Shown here piece after piece: positions 1-7,816 of a stretch of DNA of 64,000 bases. The notes under the pieces were generated by a model. The model did no database searches, was not told where the DNA came from, and was given only the letters and a program-made list of their open reading frames with translations. A program made the position numbers and the translations under genes. The stretch is from JAOADN01 sp049323795 (GTDB taxonomy: Bacteria; Pseudomonadota; Alphaproteobacteria; Rhodobacterales; Rhodobacteraceae). The stretch is from assembly GCA_049323795.1 (NCBI GenBank), contig JBMOOH010000028.1:1-64000 (forward strand). Reading direction: 5' to 3'. Each line of letters opens with the position of its first letter. Positions within the stretch are counted from its first letter, which is position 1.

Positions 1-120
1 GTGCGGGTTCCAGCGGCAGGTCGCGCCACGGTGTGGCGCCCCGCGCCAGCCAGAGACAGGCGTCGACAAACAGCCGGTTATCCGACCGCTCCGGCCACGG
101 TCGCCCTTCTTGCCCGGCAC
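1..120 (-). pseudogene. IS5-family transposase remnant, N-terminal part, frameshifted
   Basis: Read on the minus strand, one frame gives PGKKGDRGRSG and the next gives DNRLFVDACLWLARG followed by TPWRDLP. Together these match the conserved N-terminal block of IS5-family (DUF4096-type) transposases, usually PGRSGxDNRLF...WRDLP. The two halves join if one base is restored near positions 83-84 (GGT-CG-GAT should be GGT-NCG-GAT). The usual first 20 or so residues before the PGK block are missing: this sequence runs straight into the 3' end of the neighbouring lyase gene. The remnant is therefore truncated and frameshifted, and the rest lies beyond the left edge. Recognition rests on about 38 residues. 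No terminal inverted repeat is visible. Confidence 0.65.
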
Positions 121-130
121 CGGCGGCGCC

Positions 131-982
131 TCAGCGCCCTCCCTGCGCCGCGTCCCGCAGCGCGAGCACCTTCTGCATCGCTCGCACCACCGGCCTCTCG
201 ACCAGCCTGCCATCCACGGTCGCAAGCCCGTTGGGGCTTGCCTCGTAGGCGGCGACGATCCGTTCGGCCCGGGCGATCTCCTCGGCCGATGGCGAGAAGG
301 CGGCATGGACCGGGGCGATGCCCGCCGGGTGCAGCAGCGCCTTTCCCGTGAAGCCGAGCGCGCGGGCGGCATCTGCCTCGGCCCGGATCGCCGCTTCGTC
401 CCGGAACGCGAGGCAGGGCACGTCCAGCACGTCGATGCCGGCGCGCCGGCCGGCATGAACCACCCGGGACCGCGCATAGAGCAGCGGCTCGTGCGCCACC
501 GCCACCCCGAGGTCGGCCGCAAGATCCACGCCGCCGAACATCACGAAGACGATGCGGTCCGACGCCGCAAGGATGCCGTGCACGTTCTGAAGCCCCTCCG
601 CCGTCTCGATCAGGACGCCGAGCATCAGCCCCGGCGCCTCCTCGGCGAGAAGGTCGCCGGCAAGGCGCACCTCGCCCGGATCGAGCACCTTGGGCAGGAA
701 GACCACACCCGCCGCGGGCCGCGCGTCGAGGATCGCGGCCAGGTCGCGGATGCCCTCGGCCGACCGCAAGGTGTTGATCCGCACCACCCGCTCCGGCCCC
801 GAATACGCGTCCGGCCCCGCCCGCAGGAACTCGACGGCAGCCCCCCGCGCTTCCGCCTTGGCTTGTGGCGGCACCGCATCCTCGAGGTCGAGGCACAGCG
901 TGTCCGCTCCGGCGGCCAGCGCCTTGGCGTGAACCTCGGCGCGGTTGCCGGGCACGAACAGGAAGGATCGTCTCGGCCGCAT
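131..982 (-). CDS. CitE/HpcH-family CoA lyase (aldolase/citrate lyase superfamily)
   Basis: This 283-residue protein starts with RRSFLFVPG, the usual opening of CitE/malyl-CoA lyase-like enzymes. It then shows LDLEDAV (metal/substrate acid), an IETAEGL segment with the catalytic-region Glu, and GGVDLAADLG with the second acidic metal ligand. Family members cleave or hydrolyse acyl-CoA esters such as citryl-CoA, malyl-CoA or beta-methylmalyl-CoA in the cytoplasm using Mg2+. The length fits the short CitE-like/Mcl2 (malyl-CoA thioesterase) group of Rhodobacteraceae rather than the longer Mcl1 lyases, but the substrate cannot be read from the sequence. The ATG at 982 is chosen because GGGAGG lies about 9 bases upstream; longer upstream reading has no family similarity. 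It stands alone next to an IS remnant. Confidence 0.85.
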   Translation of the reverse strand: MRPRRSFLFVPGNRAEVHAKALAAGADTLCLDLEDAVPPQAKAEARGAAVEFLRAGPDAYSGPERVVRINTLRSAEGIRDLAAILDARPAAGVVFLPKVLDPGEVRLAGDLLAEEAPGLMLGVLIETAEGLQNVHGILAASDRIVFVMFGGVDLAADLGVAVAHEPLLYARSRVVHAGRRAGIDVLDVPCLAFRDEAAIRAEADAARALGFTGKALLHPAGIAPVHAAFSPSAEEIARAERIVAAYEASPNGLATVDGRLVERPVVRAMQKVLALRDAAQGGR

Positions 983-1449
983 CGCTGATGCCTCCCCGCA
1001 CCGCCATCCCGCCTCGGAATAGGGCCGCCGCCCCCTTCGGTCAACAACCGGGGACGGAGCGCGGCCCCGGGAAGGACGGCTGTGCCGGGGCAGGGCGGAG
1101 GGCGGCGCCCCCGTCCGGGCCGTTCCCGGAGTGACGATGGATCCTCTGCAAGGGCGCACATTGTCCACATGGCGGCGACAGTGAACCCCGCCGCCCCGGC
1201 GCGCGACTGGCAACAACCGCTGTCCCGTGCTAACGCCTTGGTCCGGTGGTGAAGAGTCCTGTCCGGCGCGTGCCGGGCGTAAGGGTTGGGTGCGGTGATG
1301 GGGATCGGTGTCGTCGGGGCGGCCGGGGGGACCGGCCGGATGCGGGCCCGTATCGTTCTCCGCGATCCCGCCCCCATGCCCAGGGATGTGCCGGGCCGCC
1401 ACGGCGCGGCGGCGCCTGCCGCCGGTGTCCGGATGCGTCGGAGCGTCTG
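983..1449. other. intergenic region, 467 bp, nothing recognised
   Basis: This gap lies between the divergent CoA lyase and GT2 genes. Several open frames cross it, but none has family similarity or a convincing start signal. It presumably holds both promoters; I could not identify -35/-10 elements or operators with confidence. Confidence 0.5.
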
Positions 1450-2373
1450 ATGGAGCGCGGCGACCCGACCCTCTCGATCGTCGTCACGGTCGTCGAGGGC
1501 GGCGATTTCGTGCGGGATTTCCTGCACGCGGTGCACGGCATGACCGATACCCCGCCGCTCGACGTGATCGTGCCCTACGACGACAGCGTGACCGAGGTTG
1601 CCGCCGTCGCGGCCGATTTCCCCTCGGTCCGGTTCCTGCCCCTGGGCCGGATCGTGACGGCGAGGCCGATCGGCAGCGAAGCCGGCAGGCATGAACTCTA
1701 CGACCGGCGCAGGGCGGCAGGGCTGGCCGAAGCCCGCGGCGACATCATCGCCATCCTCGAGGACCGCGGCCATCCCCGGTCCGACTGGGCAAGGACGGTC
1801 GTGCGCCTGCACCGCGAAACCGGCCGCGACGTGATCGGCGGCGCGGTCGATCCGGCCGGGCCGTTCCTGCCGCTGAACTGGGCGTTCCACGTCACCGATT
1901 TCGGCCGCTACACAAGGCCCTTCGAGAGCGGTCCGCGCGACTGGGTTTCGGACGTGAACATCACCTATAGCCGCCGCGCGCTCGAAGCGACCCGGCACCT
2001 GTGGCGGGACCGCTACCAGGAGCCGGTGGTCAACTGGCACCTGATGGGGCAGGGCATGGAGCTCTGGCTCGACGCCCGCCTTGTGGTGCTGCACCGCCGC
2101 CCGCCGCTGCGCCTCGGCCCGCTTCTGCGCGAGCGCTTCGACTGGGGGCGGCTCTTCGGCACGATCCGGGTGCGCGACGCGACGGGGCCCAGGCGCGCCG
2201 CGATGATCCTGTCGGGGCCCGCCGTCCCGCCGGTCCTCTGGCTGCGCCATTTCCGCCTGCAGTCGTCCAAAGGCTTGCGCGGCCGCTACCTGCGGGTCCT
2301 GCCCTGGGTCATGCTTCTGACCGCCGTGTGGACCGCGGGCGAGCTTGCAGGCTACACGACGCGCCGGTCCTGA
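1450..2373 (+). CDS. GT2-like family glycosyltransferase
   Basis: This 307-residue protein opens with a GT-A fold strand (PTLSIVVTVVEGGD). It has an acidic nucleotide-sugar region (IIAILEDRGHPRSDW, with ED in the usual DD/DXD place) and a WVSDVNITYSRRAL segment like the acceptor-binding part of family 2 glycosyltransferases. The C-terminus (YLRVLPWVMLLTAVWTAGEL) is hydrophobic and may be a membrane anchor. Such enzymes transfer a sugar from a nucleotide donor at the inner face of the cytoplasmic membrane. The ATG at 1450 follows GGAG with 7-bp spacing; the open frame continues upstream to 1246 but that part looks non-coding. It converges on a GT4 gene 15 bp away. The substrate is unknown. Confidence 0.75.
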   Translation: MERGDPTLSIVVTVVEGGDFVRDFLHAVHGMTDTPPLDVIVPYDDSVTEVAAVAADFPSVRFLPLGRIVTARPIGSEAGRHELYDRRRAAGLAEARGDIIAILEDRGHPRSDWARTVVRLHRETGRDVIGGAVDPAGPFLPLNWAFHVTDFGRYTRPFESGPRDWVSDVNITYSRRALEATRHLWRDRYQEPVVNWHLMGQGMELWLDARLVVLHRRPPLRLGPLLRERFDWGRLFGTIRVRDATGPRRAAMILSGPAVPPVLWLRHFRLQSSKGLRGRYLRVLPWVMLLTAVWTAGELAGYTTRRS

Positions 2374-2388
2374 CGGCGCGCCGGCGCT

Positions 2389-3540
2389 TCAGCGTCCGGC
2401 CGCGAGCGCGCGGTAGGTCTCTTCGAACCGGGTGTGCACCCGGTCGAGGTCGAAGCGGTCCTCGCGCGAGCGCGCGAGGGCGGCCGCCGCCATTCCGGCG
2501 CGGCGCCGCTCGTCCTCGAGGATCTCCTCGACGGCCCCTGCGATGGACGTCACGTCCCCGACGGGCGGCGTCGCCCCGACCGTGCCGTCGATCAGTTCCA
2601 CGACGCCGGAACAGGCGGTGGCGACTGCGGGCGTGCCGGACTGGAAGGCCTCGACGATGGTGAAGGGCAGCGCCTCCCAGCGCGAGGTCAGCAGGAACAG
2701 GTCGGCGGCGCGCAGAAACAGGTGCGGTGTCGCGGACCGTCCGGCAAAGGCGACCCGTCCCGACAGGCCGCGCGACTCGGCGCTCTGCCGCAGCCGCGCC
2801 TCGTCCGGTCCGTCGCCCACGATGACGAAGCGGTAGCCGGGACGCCGGGGGCCGAGCGCCTCGGCCACGTCGAGAAGGATGTCGATGCCCTTCTGGGGGA
2901 CGAGGCGCGCGACGGTGACGATCAGACGCCCGCCGTCGCCGAGAAGGAGGGCCCTGAGGGCGGCGACCGCGGCGGGGTCTGCGGCCGGTGCGGGCGGGAC
3001 CCCGAGGCCGAGCACCCTCAGCTTCCCGCGGGAAAGTCCGCCCCGGCGCACCAGGTCCTCGCCGGAATGCCAGGACGGGGTGAGGACCAGATCGGCCCGC
3101 CGGGCAATCCGCGCGAAGGCTGCCACCCGTGCGGGTTCCGAGCCGTGGTAGGTGACGGCAAGGGGAATTCCCAGACCCCTGCGGGCGAGATCCGCGACCA
3201 GCGCGGGGGCGCTCTCGTGCGCGTGGATCAGGTCGGGCCTGTGCCGCTTCAGCCAGCGGCGCAGCCGCCAGGCCGCGGCCGCGAGGTGACGAAGCCGGGC
3301 GGCGGGGTTCCCGCCATCGGCCGCCACGTAGCGCGTCGGCAGGACGAGGAACCCTTCGTCCCCGTCGGGCCCGCCCCAGACGTCCGGGGTGCCGCCGAGC
3401 GTGACCTCATGGCCCCGGGCCCCAAGCCAGTCGCTCAGGAGGCGGATGTGGCGGGTGATGCCGCCGACACCGAACTGCGTCCCGAGCTCCAGCACCTTCA
3501 GGGGACGGCCGCCCCTGCGCCGGTCCGCCTCTGTCCCCAT
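2389..3540 (-). CDS. GT4-family glycosyltransferase
   Basis: This is a 383-residue GT-B fold enzyme. The N-terminal domain starts LKVLELGTQFGVGGITRH, with a glycine-rich acceptor loop, and contains LIHAHES. The C-terminal donor domain has VTVARLVPQKGIDILL, then FVIVGDGPDEARL, then EALPFTIVEAFQSGTPAVAT, the E-x7-E retaining motif of GT4. It probably adds a sugar from a nucleotide donor to a surface polysaccharide or lipid carrier. The chosen ATG has GGAAGG about 9 bases upstream. It converges with the GT2-like gene and diverges from the pentapeptide-repeat gene. Acceptor and donor are not evident. Confidence 0.85.
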   Translation of the reverse strand: MGTEADRRRGGRPLKVLELGTQFGVGGITRHIRLLSDWLGARGHEVTLGGTPDVWGGPDGDEGFLVLPTRYVAADGGNPAARLRHLAAAAWRLRRWLKRHRPDLIHAHESAPALVADLARRGLGIPLAVTYHGSEPARVAAFARIARRADLVLTPSWHSGEDLVRRGGLSRGKLRVLGLGVPPAPAADPAAVAALRALLLGDGGRLIVTVARLVPQKGIDILLDVAEALGPRRPGYRFVIVGDGPDEARLRQSAESRGLSGRVAFAGRSATPHLFLRAADLFLLTSRWEALPFTIVEAFQSGTPAVATACSGVVELIDGTVGATPPVGDVTSIAGAVEEILEDERRRAGMAAAALARSREDRFDLDRVHTRFEETYRALAAGR

Positions 3541-3810
3541 CCGCCGTGCCTTCCCCCCCTCGCTCCGGCCTGCCGCGTCGGCCCTCGCAGCGACAGTGAC
3601 GGCAAGCTGCCGCCTGTGCAACCCGGCCCGCCTGCGGCGCGCGTGGCCGCGCAGCCTTTCTTCTCCCTGCGCGACCGCCGGACAGCACCCGCCGGCGTGC
3701 GGCGCAGCCGATGGACGCTTACCCCGCGGCTCGCAGGCGCCTAGACTTGGCGCCGGGCCGATTCCGGCCGGCGTACTGGCGCGCCGGACCGCAGTGACAG
3801 GAGGACACCC

Positions 3811-4503
3811 ATGCCCAAGACCACAGGCCGGGCCTGGGCCGTGCCGGCACTCCTTGCCTTTCTGGCCGCCTCGCCGGCCGCGGCCGCCTGCGCGGACCGC
3901 CCCCGGCCGGGCGTGGACTGGACGGACTGCCAGAAGGAGCGCCTCATGCTCGAGGGGGCCGACCTGTCGGGCGCGATCCTGCGGAACGCTCTCCTTTCGG
4001 GATCGGATTTTCAGTCGGCGATCCTTGCCAGGGCGGACCTCTCGAGGGCCGAGCTCGTGCGCGCGTCCTTCGCGGGGGCGGACCTCGGCGGTGCCAATCT
4101 CGAGAAGGCGCTGGCGAGCCGGGCCGACTTCTCGGGCGCGCGCCTTGCCGGCGCGCGCCTGGTCAAGGCCGAGTTCCTGCGCGTCAGCTTCAGCGGCGCC
4201 GACCTGACCGGCGCCGACCTGACCGACGGGGACTTCTACCGGAACGATTTCTCGGGGGCGAACCTCTCCGGGGCGTCGCTGCGGAGGGCCATCGCGCCGC
4301 GCGGACTGTTCGCCGGGGCCAACCTTTCGGATGCCGATGTCGCCGGCGCGTTTCTCTTCAAGGGCAGGTTCGAGGGTGTCGATCTCGGCTCGACCCGGGG
4401 CCTCACCCAGGACCAGGTGAACAGCTTCTGCGGCGACGCGGCCACCCTGTTGCCGGCAGGACTCGCGGTGCCCGCGAGCTGGCCCTGCCCGCCGGTCGAG
4501 TGA
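3811..4503 (+). CDS. secreted pentapeptide-repeat protein
   Basis: This is a 230-residue protein. Residues 1-26 form a Sec signal peptide (hydrophobic VPALLAFLAASPAAAA followed by C). The mature part has a Cys-containing head (DWTDCQKERL) and then about 15 A(D/N)LSGA-type pentapeptide repeats, expected to fold as a right-handed quadrilateral beta-helix. A C-terminal section has two cysteines (FCGDA and WPCPP) that could form a disulfide in the periplasm. AGGAGG sits about 7 bases before the ATG. Pentapeptide proteins have diverse roles, and nothing here shows DNA-gyrase mimicry. It sits among glycosyltransferases without forming a tight operon with them. Confidence 0.8.
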   Translation: MPKTTGRAWAVPALLAFLAASPAAAACADRPRPGVDWTDCQKERLMLEGADLSGAILRNALLSGSDFQSAILARADLSRAELVRASFAGADLGGANLEKALASRADFSGARLAGARLVKAEFLRVSFSGADLTGADLTDGDFYRNDFSGANLSGASLRRAIAPRGLFAGANLSDADVAGAFLFKGRFEGVDLGSTRGLTQDQVNSFCGDAATLLPAGLAVPASWPCPPVE

Positions 4504-4633
4504 CGGCCGTTTCACCCCCCGGCACCGGCATCCGCGGCGGCGTGCGCGAGAGAGGGTCCGCGTTTCCCACAGGGTGGCGATCAGGGACCGGGCCGGACGG
4601 CGCACCCGGCAGAAGGCGGGAGGAAGACGGGGA

Positions 4634-5620
4634 ATGACGGGCAGGGGCAGGTTCCGCGACCGCATCGATGCCGCCCGCGCCCGGATCGCCCTCGGCGACC
4701 TGGACGGGGCGCGGCGGATGCTTGATGAGCTGCGGCATGATCCCGGCTGCCGCACGGAGGGTCTGGCGACGGTTCTCGGACTGCCCCGGCAGTTGCAGGC
4801 GACGCTTCTCAGCCTGGCAAAGCGCGAAGGCGACGCGCTGGCGCGGATCGGCTACCAGTACACGCTCGTGCCGCCGACGGACGATCTCGTCCCCATCTTG
4901 GCGCCGACCGCCGAGGAGCGCCGGTGGGCCGCCGAGGCCGACCGGATCCCGGTGCCGCGCGTGCTGCACCAGGTCTGGATCGGGCCGCGTCCGGTTCCGG
5001 CGACCGCTGCCGCCTGGGCCGATCATGCACGGCGGCGGGGGTACGGCTACCGCCTCTGGCGCGAATCCGACCTGGCGGAGTTCGGGCTGGACGCCGACCC
5101 GATCTTTGCCGACCGCCTCGTCCGGAACGACATCCCGGGGGCCGTCGATGTCGCGCGCTACGCAATCCTCGGTCGCCACGGCGGCATCTATCTCGACTGC
5201 GACTGGTATCCCGGACGGCATGACCTGTCCTTCCACGACCGGCTGCCCATGCTCGGCCTTGTCGCGCTGGCCGAGGACATCCCCCGCGCCACCGGGCTCG
5301 GCAGCCTGCTTCTGGCGAACTCCTTCATCGCCGCGCCGCCCGGCCACCCGGTGTTCGCGCGGCTGCTCGCCGCCCTGCCGCGCCTGCGCGGGCGGCTTCC
5401 GGGGGCGCCCGCATGGTGGGCGACGGGACCCCTGGCCTTCACGCTCGCCGCGCGCGGCGGCAGCGTGGCCGTGGCGGATGCGGGCCTGGTGGCGGCGGCC
5501 GCCCCGACGGGGGCCGGTCGCGCCGATCTCGAGGCGATGGCCGAAGCGAACGCCGGGGCGGACGGAGGACTCCTCATCGCCTGGAAGCCCTGGTCCGATG
5601 GCCCGTCCGCGCCGGACTGA
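4634..5620 (+). CDS. DXD-motif glycosyltransferase (GT32/capsular type)
   Basis: This 328-residue protein carries the hallmark of DXD-type sugar transferases: VPRVLHQVWIGPRPVP, then DVARYAILGRHGGIYLDCDW with DCD as the metal/nucleotide-sugar-binding DXD. The N-terminal ~60 residues are an extra helical segment. Such proteins transfer hexoses in capsule, LPS or sphingolipid glycan synthesis. The start at 4634 is preferred because GGGAGGAAG lies 8-14 bases upstream; an upstream ATG at 4574 gives only an Arg-rich extension. It converges with the oligopeptide transporter operon 23 bp away. The acceptor is unknown. Confidence 0.8.
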   Translation: MTGRGRFRDRIDAARARIALGDLDGARRMLDELRHDPGCRTEGLATVLGLPRQLQATLLSLAKREGDALARIGYQYTLVPPTDDLVPILAPTAEERRWAAEADRIPVPRVLHQVWIGPRPVPATAAAWADHARRRGYGYRLWRESDLAEFGLDADPIFADRLVRNDIPGAVDVARYAILGRHGGIYLDCDWYPGRHDLSFHDRLPMLGLVALAEDIPRATGLGSLLLANSFIAAPPGHPVFARLLAALPRLRGRLPGAPAWWATGPLAFTLAARGGSVAVADAGLVAAAAPTGAGRADLEAMAEANAGADGGLLIAWKPWSDGPSAPD

Positions 5621-5643
5621 CGGCCCGACGCGGGCGGGGCCGC

Positions 5644-6819
5644 TCAGCGGTAGGGATCTGCCGCGTCCCGCAGGCCGTCGCCGAGGAAGTTGAACGCAAG
5701 GATCACCAGGAAGACCGGAATCGTCGGGATCAGAAGCCAGGGATAGAAGGCGATCACGCTGACATCCCGCGCCTCGGTCAGAAGGATGCCCCAGCTGGTG
5801 ACGGGGGGCCGGAGGCCGAGGCCGAGAAAGCTCAGCGCCGTCTCGCCGAGGATCATCCCCGGGATCGCGATCGTCGCGCTGGCGATCAGGTGGGACATGA
5901 AGCCCGGAATGAGGTGACGGCCGATGATCCGTGCCGGCTTCGCCCCCATGAGCTGCGCGGCCAGCACGTAGTCCTCTTCCCTGAGCGCCAGCAGCTTCGA
6001 GCGGACGGCGCGCGCAAGCCCGGTCCAGTCCAGCAGGCCGAGGATCACGGTTATGCCGAGATAGACGACGAGGGGGCTCCACGTCACCGGCATGATCGCG
6101 GCAAGCGCAAGCCAGAGCGGAATGGACGGAATGGACTGCAGCACCTCGATCACGCGCTGCACGACAAGGTCGAGCCAGCCGCCATGGTAGCCGGCAAGCC
6201 CCCCGATGACGATCCCGAGAACGAAGCTGACCGAGATGCCGAGAAGTCCGATCGTCAGCGAAATCCGCGCGCCGTAGAGCAGCCGCGAGAGCATGTCCCG
6301 CCCCAGCCTGTCGGTTCCGAGAAGGAAGAACTCGCCGCCCTCGGGCGGGCAGACGAGATGCAGGTTGCCTTCGACAAGGCCCCAGAACCGGTAGGATTCC
6401 CCCCTGCAGAAGAAACGGAGCGGCAGGGGCCGGGTGGTGTCGGTCACGTAGTTCCGCCGCAGGGTGTCCATGTCGAGCACCTTGCTGCGCCCGTAGACGA
6501 AGGGGCCGACGAAGCGGCCTTCCTGGAAGAGATGGATGCCCTGCGGCGGCGCGTAGATGAAGTCGGTGTTGCGCGACTGCACGCCGTAGGGGGCGAGAAA
6601 CTCGACGAAGGCGATCAGCACGTAGAACACCGCAAGGAACACCGCGGAGATCAGCGCCAGCCGGTGGCGGCGGAACTTCCACCACATCAGCCGCAGTTGC
6701 GAGGCCTGATAGACGCGCTCCTGCCGGGGGGACATCGCCGCCACCGAATTCGGATCGAACGGCGCCTCCGAGACGTAGTGCGGCAGCGGTCCGCCCGGAG
6801 GGGGAAGCCAGGAACTCAC
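5644..6819 (-). CDS. oligopeptide-type ABC transporter permease (DppC/YejE-like)
   Basis: This 391-residue inner-membrane permease has an N-terminal cytoplasmic stretch, a first transmembrane helix around residues 55-75 (LALISAVFLAVFYVLIAFV) and a long periplasmic loop of about 100 residues. A BPD_transp_1 core of about five helices follows, with the EAA-type coupling loop (QLMGAKPARIIGRHLIPG). The large loop before GTDRLGRDMLSRLLYG is typical of YejE-like peptide permeases. It starts with GTG; the start overlaps the stop of the upstream permease by 4 bp (GTGA), indicating translational coupling. It is the last gene of a binding protein-permease-permease operon; the ATPase is not in this operon. 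Confidence 0.88.
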   Translation of the reverse strand: MSSWLPPPGGPLPHYVSEAPFDPNSVAAMSPRQERVYQASQLRLMWWKFRRHRLALISAVFLAVFYVLIAFVEFLAPYGVQSRNTDFIYAPPQGIHLFQEGRFVGPFVYGRSKVLDMDTLRRNYVTDTTRPLPLRFFCRGESYRFWGLVEGNLHLVCPPEGGEFFLLGTDRLGRDMLSRLLYGARISLTIGLLGISVSFVLGIVIGGLAGYHGGWLDLVVQRVIEVLQSIPSIPLWLALAAIMPVTWSPLVVYLGITVILGLLDWTGLARAVRSKLLALREEDYVLAAQLMGAKPARIIGRHLIPGFMSHLIASATIAIPGMILGETALSFLGLGLRPPVTSWGILLTEARDVSVIAFYPWLLIPTIPVFLVILAFNFLGDGLRDAADPYR

Positions 6820-7814
6820 TTCGTGCTGCCCCCCTGAAGACGGATCCGGGGATCGAGAGCGGCGAGGGCGAGGTCCGAGATCAGCACCCCGATCACGGTG
6901 AGGAAGGCAAGGAACATCAGGAACGAACCGGCAAGGTACATGTCCTGGCTCTGCAGCGCCTTGATGAGCATCGGGCCCGTCGTCTCGAGCGAAAGGACCA
7001 CGGCGGTTATCTCTGCCCCCGAGATGATGGCGGGCAGGATCGATCCGATGTCGGAGATGAAGAAGTTGAGCGACATGCGGAGCGGGTATTTCACGAGGGT
7101 CCGGAATGGCCCGAGCCCCTTGGCGCGCGCCGTCACGACATATTGCTTCTGCAGCTCGTCGAGAAGGTTCGCGCGGAGCCGCCGGACCATCGCCGCCGTC
7201 CCCGCGGTGCCGATGATGATGACCGGAATGACGAGGTGCTGGAGGATCGACCGCGCCTTTTCCCACGACATGGGCTCGTTCAGGAACCTTTCATCCATCA
7301 GGCGCCCGATCGAGATGCCGAACCAGCGGTTGGCGAAGTACATCAGGATGAGGGCGAACATGAAGTTCGGGATTGCAAGGCCGACGAGGCCGAGGAAGGT
7401 GAGACCGTAGTCGCCCCAGCTGTACTGATGCGTCGCGGAGTAGATTCCGATCGGAAACGCGATGAGCCAGGTGAAGATGATCGTGACGAACGAGACGAGG
7501 ACGGTGAACCATAGCCGGTCGCCCACCACCTCGCGCACGGGCAGACGGTATTCGAACGAATAGCCGAAGTCGCCCTTGAGCATCCCGCCGACCCAGCGCA
7601 GGTAGCGGACCGGCGCGGGCTGGTCGAAGCCGTAACGCTCCTTCAGCGCCTCGATCTCCGCGCTGTCGGTGGCCTCGCCAAGGGCCTGAAGCTCGGCCAC
7701 ATAGCTTTCGAAATAGTCCCCCGGGGGCAGTTCGATGATGGTGAAGACCAGAAGCGAGATCAGGACCAGCGTCGGCACCATCACCACGATGCGCCAGAGG
7801 ATGTAGCGCAGCAT
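6816..7814 (-). CDS. oligopeptide-type ABC transporter permease (DppB/YejB-like)
   Basis: This 332-residue permease begins with the family-typical MLRYILWRIVVMVPTL helix. It has the PPGDYFESYVAEL segment seen in YejB-like proteins, about six transmembrane helices and an EAA-type loop (VVTARAKGLGPFRTLVKYP). With the next gene it forms the membrane channel for a peptide or related substrate. It starts 2 bp after the stop of the binding-protein gene and overlaps the second permease by 4 bp, so the three genes are one transcript. The large helix-loop before the core (LKERYGFDQP) is normal for the family. Confidence 0.88.
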   Translation of the reverse strand: MLRYILWRIVVMVPTLVLISLLVFTIIELPPGDYFESYVAELQALGEATDSAEIEALKERYGFDQPAPVRYLRWVGGMLKGDFGYSFEYRLPVREVVGDRLWFTVLVSFVTIIFTWLIAFPIGIYSATHQYSWGDYGLTFLGLVGLAIPNFMFALILMYFANRWFGISIGRLMDERFLNEPMSWEKARSILQHLVIPVIIIGTAGTAAMVRRLRANLLDELQKQYVVTARAKGLGPFRTLVKYPLRMSLNFFISDIGSILPAIISGAEITAVVLSLETTGPMLIKALQSQDMYLAGSFLMFLAFLTVIGVLISDLALAALDPRIRLQGGSTK

Positions 7815-7816
7815 GC

